This document shows, piece after piece, positions 12,836 through 12,909 of a stretch of 12,909 bases of DNA (positions are counted from its first letter, which is position 1; the number at the start of each line of letters is the position of its first letter). This DNA comes from JBJENW01 sp051880395 (GTDB taxonomy: Bacteria; Bacillota; Clostridia; Lachnospirales; Lachnospiraceae). The position numbers and the translations under genes are program-made. Where the stretch lies: NCBI GenBank assembly GCA_051880395.1, contig JBJENW010000169.1, positions 1-12,909 of the forward strand. The letters are read 5' to 3'. The notes under the pieces are model-generated. The model was not told the origin of the DNA, ran no database searches, and saw only the letters and a program-made list of their open reading frames with translations.

Positions 12836-12909
12836 TCATTTTGAGAACTTTACATTTCCACTACTTTTTGGGCATTTTGACGAAAAATATCTCAACCGAG
12901 GGGGATTTC

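Overview
The window looks like chromosome of a low-GC Gram-positive gut anaerobe of the Clostridia, most likely Lachnospiraceae. This is inferred from AT-rich intergenic DNA, strong AGGAGG-type ribosome binding sites, consensus sigma-A promoters and the gene families present. I see no rRNA, tRNA, insertion sequence or CRISPR array.

Region 1 (1-2645, + strand) is a metal(loid)-resistance operon. It holds a COG0701/ArsP-type permease (5' end cut by the window), a small thioredoxin-fold redox-disulfide protein with a Cys-rich N-terminus, an ArsC arsenate reductase of the low-molecular-weight phosphatase fold, and a Cys-rich DUF5714-type protein directly behind arsC. Region 2 (2646-4715) is a stand-alone methyl-accepting chemotaxis protein with its own promoter and a strong terminator. 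Region 3 (4716-6264) is an AT-rich intergenic stretch full of inverted repeats, followed by a XerS-like tyrosine recombinase. A perfect 14-6-14 bp inverted repeat lies just upstream of its start and looks like a dif-type recombination site or operator. A bidirectional terminator separates this rightward half from the leftward half.

Region 4 (6284-7253, - strand) is a Fic-domain protein with an N-terminal helix-turn-helix and a built-in inhibitory motif. Its promoter carries a palindrome between -35 and -10, which suggests autoregulation.

Region 5 (7350-12835, - strand) is the most interesting part. It is a tightly coupled operon that I recognise as the STM4015-STM4014-STM4013-STM4012-STM4011 set first named in Salmonella, here in a Firmicute. 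In transcription order it encodes a leucine-rich-repeat-like protein, an ATP-grasp enzyme, an alkaline-phosphatase/sulfatase-fold hydrolase, a HemW-like radical SAM protein and a second radical SAM protein with extra C-terminal cysteines. An HD-domain hydrolase gene is joined to the end by a 4-nt overlap. Several junctions overlap by 1-4 nt, so the products are probably made in a coordinated way. The enzyme set looks like a biosynthetic or modification pathway whose substrate and product are unknown to me.
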